Below, one piece after another: positions 61,920 to 64,000 of a DNA stretch of 64,000 nt. Below the pieces are notes generated by a model. It made no database searches. It was not told the origin of the DNA and saw only the letters and a list, made by a program, of their open reading frames with translations. Source of the stretch: Taylorella equigenitalis ATCC 35865 (GTDB taxonomy: Bacteria > Pseudomonadota > Gammaproteobacteria > Burkholderiales > Burkholderiaceae_B); the NCBI RefSeq assembly GCF_000276685.1, contig NC_018108.1, forward strand, positions 868,001-932,000, in the 5' to 3' direction. A program made the position numbers and the translations under genes. Numbering within the stretch: position 1 is the stretch's first letter; each line of letters starts with the position of its first letter.

Positions 61920-63116
61920 ATGTCTAAATTATTTTCTAATATCGAATTAGCCCCAATCGACCCTATTTTGGGGCTTTCTGACTTATATAGGGCTGATAGT
62001 AATCCAAATAAAGTTAATCTTGGTGTTGGAGTTTATTATGACGAAAACGGAAATATTCCAATACCTAAAGCAGTAAAAGTAGCTTTAGAAAGATTTGTTC
62101 AAAATAGCAAACCCTTTAGTTATAGAGCTCAAAACGGAACAGCTGATTATACAGAAGCTGTTAAAAAATTAATTCTTGGTGAAGAGTTGTATTCTGAAAA
62201 ATCTAAGGTTTGCTGCACAGTACAATCATTAGCTGGAACTGGTGCTTTAATGCTAGCAGCAAATTTTCTTCACAAAATCACACCTAACTCCACTGTTTAC
62301 GTCTCTAACCCTACATGGGGTAATCATAAGACTATATTTGGATTGGCTGGATTCAAAATTGATGAGTACCCATATTACAATGATAAAACTATGTCTCTAG
62401 ATTTTGACGGCATGACTGAAAAGTTAAACTCTTTAGAACCTAAAAGCATTATTGTTTTACATACTTGCTGCCATAATCCTACTGGCGTAGACCTTAATGA
62501 AGAACAATGGAAAAAGGTCGCTGAAATTGTTAAGGCTAAAAATCTTATTCCTATATTAGATACAGCTTATCAAGGTTTTGCTGAAGGACTTGAAGAGGAT
62601 GCAAAAGCAATTAGAATTTTCGCATCTGAAAAAATTGAAACTTTTTTTACTACATCATTCTCTAAAATTTTCTCTCTATATGGAGAAAGAATTGGTGCAT
62701 TAACAGTAATTTGCTCTGATGAATCTGAAGTTGAACCAGTTCTTAGTCAAATCAAAGTGTTGATTAGATCTACTTATTCAAACCCCCCAACCTTTGGTGC
62801 GAGCCTCGTTTCCACTATTCTTAATGACAAAGAATTATATGAAATGTGGAAAAGTGAATTAGAGTCTATGCGACAAAGAATTTTAAAAGTTCGCAAAGAT
62901 TTAGTAATCAAAATTAAAGAGGCTGGAGCTAAGAGATCTTTTGATTTTATAGTTAATCAAAAAGGTATGTTCTCATACACAGGACTAAGTAAAGAGCAAG
63001 TCCAACAATTAAAAGAAGATAAACATCTATATATTGTCAGTTCTGGCCGCATTTGCGTTTCAGCTATTAACGATTCTAATATCGATTATGTAGCTAATTC
63101 TATAGCCTTAGCTTAA
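61920..63116 (+). CDS. Aromatic/aspartate aminotransferase (TyrB/AspC family)
   Basis: PLP-dependent class I transaminase, subgroup I-alpha, 398 residues from ATG at 61920 (TTG at 61902 is an alternative six codons upstream; no strong RBS for either). It starts with IELAPIDPILGLSDLYRAD, has HTCCHNPTGVDLNEEQW, LDTAYQGFAEG and the PLP-lysine segment TTSFSKIFSLYGERIG. TyrB and AspC cannot be separated by eye. Divergent from uvrB, 73 bases apart; terminated by a clear hairpin. Confidence 0.9.
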   Translation: MSKLFSNIELAPIDPILGLSDLYRADSNPNKVNLGVGVYYDENGNIPIPKAVKVALERFVQNSKPFSYRAQNGTADYTEAVKKLILGEELYSEKSKVCCTVQSLAGTGALMLAANFLHKITPNSTVYVSNPTWGNHKTIFGLAGFKIDEYPYYNDKTMSLDFDGMTEKLNSLEPKSIIVLHTCCHNPTGVDLNEEQWKKVAEIVKAKNLIPILDTAYQGFAEGLEEDAKAIRIFASEKIETFFTTSFSKIFSLYGERIGALTVICSDESEVEPVLSQIKVLIRSTYSNPPTFGASLVSTILNDKELYEMWKSELESMRQRILKVRKDLVIKIKEAGAKRSFDFIVNQKGMFSYTGLSKEQVQQLKEDKHLYIVSSGRICVSAINDSNIDYVANSIALA

Positions 63117-63125
63117 ACATTTTAT

Positions 63126-63152
63126 GGTCTAGTTTTTCTAGACCTTTTTATT
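63126..63152 (+). terminator. Rho-independent terminator after the aminotransferase gene
   Basis: GGTCTAG (63126-63132), loop TTTTT, CTAGACC (63138-63144), then TTTTTATT. Perfect 7-bp stem followed by a T-run, 9 bases after the stop codon. It isolates the aminotransferase from lexA. Confidence 0.85.
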
Positions 63153-63179
63153 GACTATAAGACTGTATACTTATACAAT
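63151..63179 (+). promoter_or_regulatory. lexA promoter with LexA operator
   Basis: -35 TTGACT (63151-63156), 17-base spacer, -10 TACAAT (63174-63179). A LexA-type box CTGTATACTTATACAA (63163-63178) fills the spacer and -10 and matches the consensus except for its last base. This is the expected negative autoregulation of lexA. The left half is the same as in the recA operator; the right half is weaker, consistent with milder repression. Confidence 0.85.
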
Positions 63180-63209
63180 TTGTTAATAAGTACACATAAG
63201 GATTTGGCT

Positions 63210-63878
63210 ATGAGCTCAAAACTCACATCTAGACAAATTGAGGTTCTAAATATAATCAAATCTCATATTTCTAAGAGTGGTATTCCACCTACTAGAGCCG
63301 AAATCTCTTCTGCATTAGGATTTAATTCACTTAATTCAGCTGAGATGCACATTAAAGCACTTGTAAAAAAAGGAGCTTTGATTGCCATCCCAGGAGTTTC
63401 ACGAGGTCTTAGAATAAACCCAGCATTTGAATCAGAATTTTTGGATTCAGTTAAAGATGAATTATCTAACTCTGAAGCATCTAATGATTTTTTATCCCTA
63501 CCGATTGTAGGACGAGTAGCTGCTGGTAGTCCTATAGAAGCCATTGAGCACCATGAGGATCAATTACTGTTTCACTCATCCATATTCTCTCAAACTCCTG
63601 ATTATCTACTAAGAGTCAAGGGGGACAGTATGATAGATATAGGAATTATGGAAGATGATCTTTTAGCAGTAAAACGTGCAGATGAGGCTAATAACCGTCA
63701 AGTGATTGTGGCTAGACTTGACGGTGAGGTTACTGTTAAAAGGCTTCGTAAGTTACCAGATCATATAGAACTTATACCTGAAAATTCTGCTTATAAACCA
63801 ATAGTAATTAGACCAGATCAGGATTTTTCAATTGAAGGCATAGCCGTGGGTCTAATTAGAAACCACGGCTTAGATTAA
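63210..63878 (+). CDS. lexA: LexA SOS repressor
   Basis: 222 residues from ATG at 63210 with RBS AAGGA; the upstream TTG at 63180 would overlap the promoter. Winged helix-turn-helix domain (1-72, TSRQIEVLNIIKSHISKSG), then the autoprotease domain. The cleavage site is Ala105-Gly106 in GRVAAGSP, with nucleophile Ser140 (KGDSMID) and general base Lys177 (GEVTVKRL); the spacing between these is the same as in E. coli LexA. It repressses recA and itself by the operators described. A 7-bp inverted repeat lies over its last codons. Confidence 0.97.
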   Translation: MSSKLTSRQIEVLNIIKSHISKSGIPPTRAEISSALGFNSLNSAEMHIKALVKKGALIAIPGVSRGLRINPAFESEFLDSVKDELSNSEASNDFLSLPIVGRVAAGSPIEAIEHHEDQLLFHSSIFSQTPDYLLRVKGDSMIDIGIMEDDLLAVKRADEANNRQVIVARLDGEVTVKRLRKLPDHIELIPENSAYKPIVIRPDQDFSIEGIAVGLIRNHGLD

Positions 63879-64000
63879 TTGTGCAGGTTATAGATTAAGA
63901 CTTTTATACCTAACCTTTAGATTTAGCTATTAAGCTTTCATGGTTTGAGTACTTCTTAGTTGGGGGTATAAAGTACCTTCCCTTCTTCCTCTTCTACCCT
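63879..64000. other. Right edge, no gene assigned
   Basis: The last 122 bases hold no complete gene. Two minus-strand frames are open from the right edge, one stopping in the middle of this stretch (after VLYTPN) and the other further in (after TQTMKA). Either could be the 3' end of a gene transcribed towards lexA. I cannot choose between them. Confidence 0.3.

Noticed and set aside
63843-63869. GCCGTGG / CCACGGC inverted repeat at the end of lexA as a terminator
   Set aside because: The stem is 7 bp with a 13-base loop, it lies over the last codons, and no T-run follows. It may help mRNA stability but is not a convincing terminator.

Overview
This window is an AT-rich (roughly 36% G+C by eye), densely coded bacterial chromosome segment with no rRNA, tRNA, insertion sequence, prophage or CRISPR array that I can see. 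Gene content points to a betaproteobacterium of the Alcaligenaceae/Burkholderiales: the order rseP-bamA-skp-lpxD-fabZ-lpxA-lpxB-rnhB, a Bug/TctC-type receptor, a ppsR-ppsA pair, smpB-ratA-rnfH, and glnB beside nadE. The low G+C and compactness make Taylorella my best guess. That is an inference from memory, not a database result.

Layout. 1-8.75 kb: envelope biogenesis (RseP, BamA, Skp, and lipid A enzymes LpxD/FabZ/LpxA/LpxB), then RNase HII. 8.9-14.2 kb: a fatty-acid desaturase with its own terminator, a TrmH-type methyltransferase, and divergent ppsR/ppsA. 14.2-21.9 kb: NfeD/SPFH pair, smpB-ratA-rnfH, ygfZ, then mltG-tmk-holB-tatD and an ankyrin protein. 21.9-27.8 kb (minus): a complete Mrp cation/proton antiporter operon (AB fused, C, D, E, F, G). 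27.9-35.9 kb: a spermidine-synthase-like protein, an AcrAB-TolC-type RND pump, pdxJ and a nitroreductase. 36-47 kb (minus): DMT exporter, MdtABC/MuxABC-type pump with two RND subunits, its outer-membrane channel, and succinate-semialdehyde dehydrogenase. 47-50.9 kb: an unknown protein, a Bug receptor, a fused sigma/anti-sigma protein, and xthA. 50.9-54.3 kb (minus): a SecD-P1-head-like lipoprotein, an RluF-like pseudouridine synthase, PII and NAD synthase. 54.4-63.9 kb: argH, a GT9 glycosyltransferase and a DNA-repair/SOS group (recX, recA, rdgC, uvrB, lexA) with an aminotransferase. No gap between genes exceeds 300 bases.

Main observations. (1) The 9-mer GTGGCAATG (reverse CATTGCCAC) occurs 17 times on the two strands, against about 0.25 expected from base composition. 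It is spread through unrelated genes and carried by at least four different peptide contexts; this is the profile of a DNA-uptake-sequence-like genome motif. (2) One continuous 435-residue protein joins an ECF-sigma-like half to a membrane-anchored RskA-like anti-sigma half. (3) The two-domain NAD synthase has lost all three catalytic residues of its glutaminase half, next to a PII gene. (4) A lipoprotein carries a domain resembling the P1 head of SecD. (5) recA and lexA have well-formed LexA operators overlapping their promoters.
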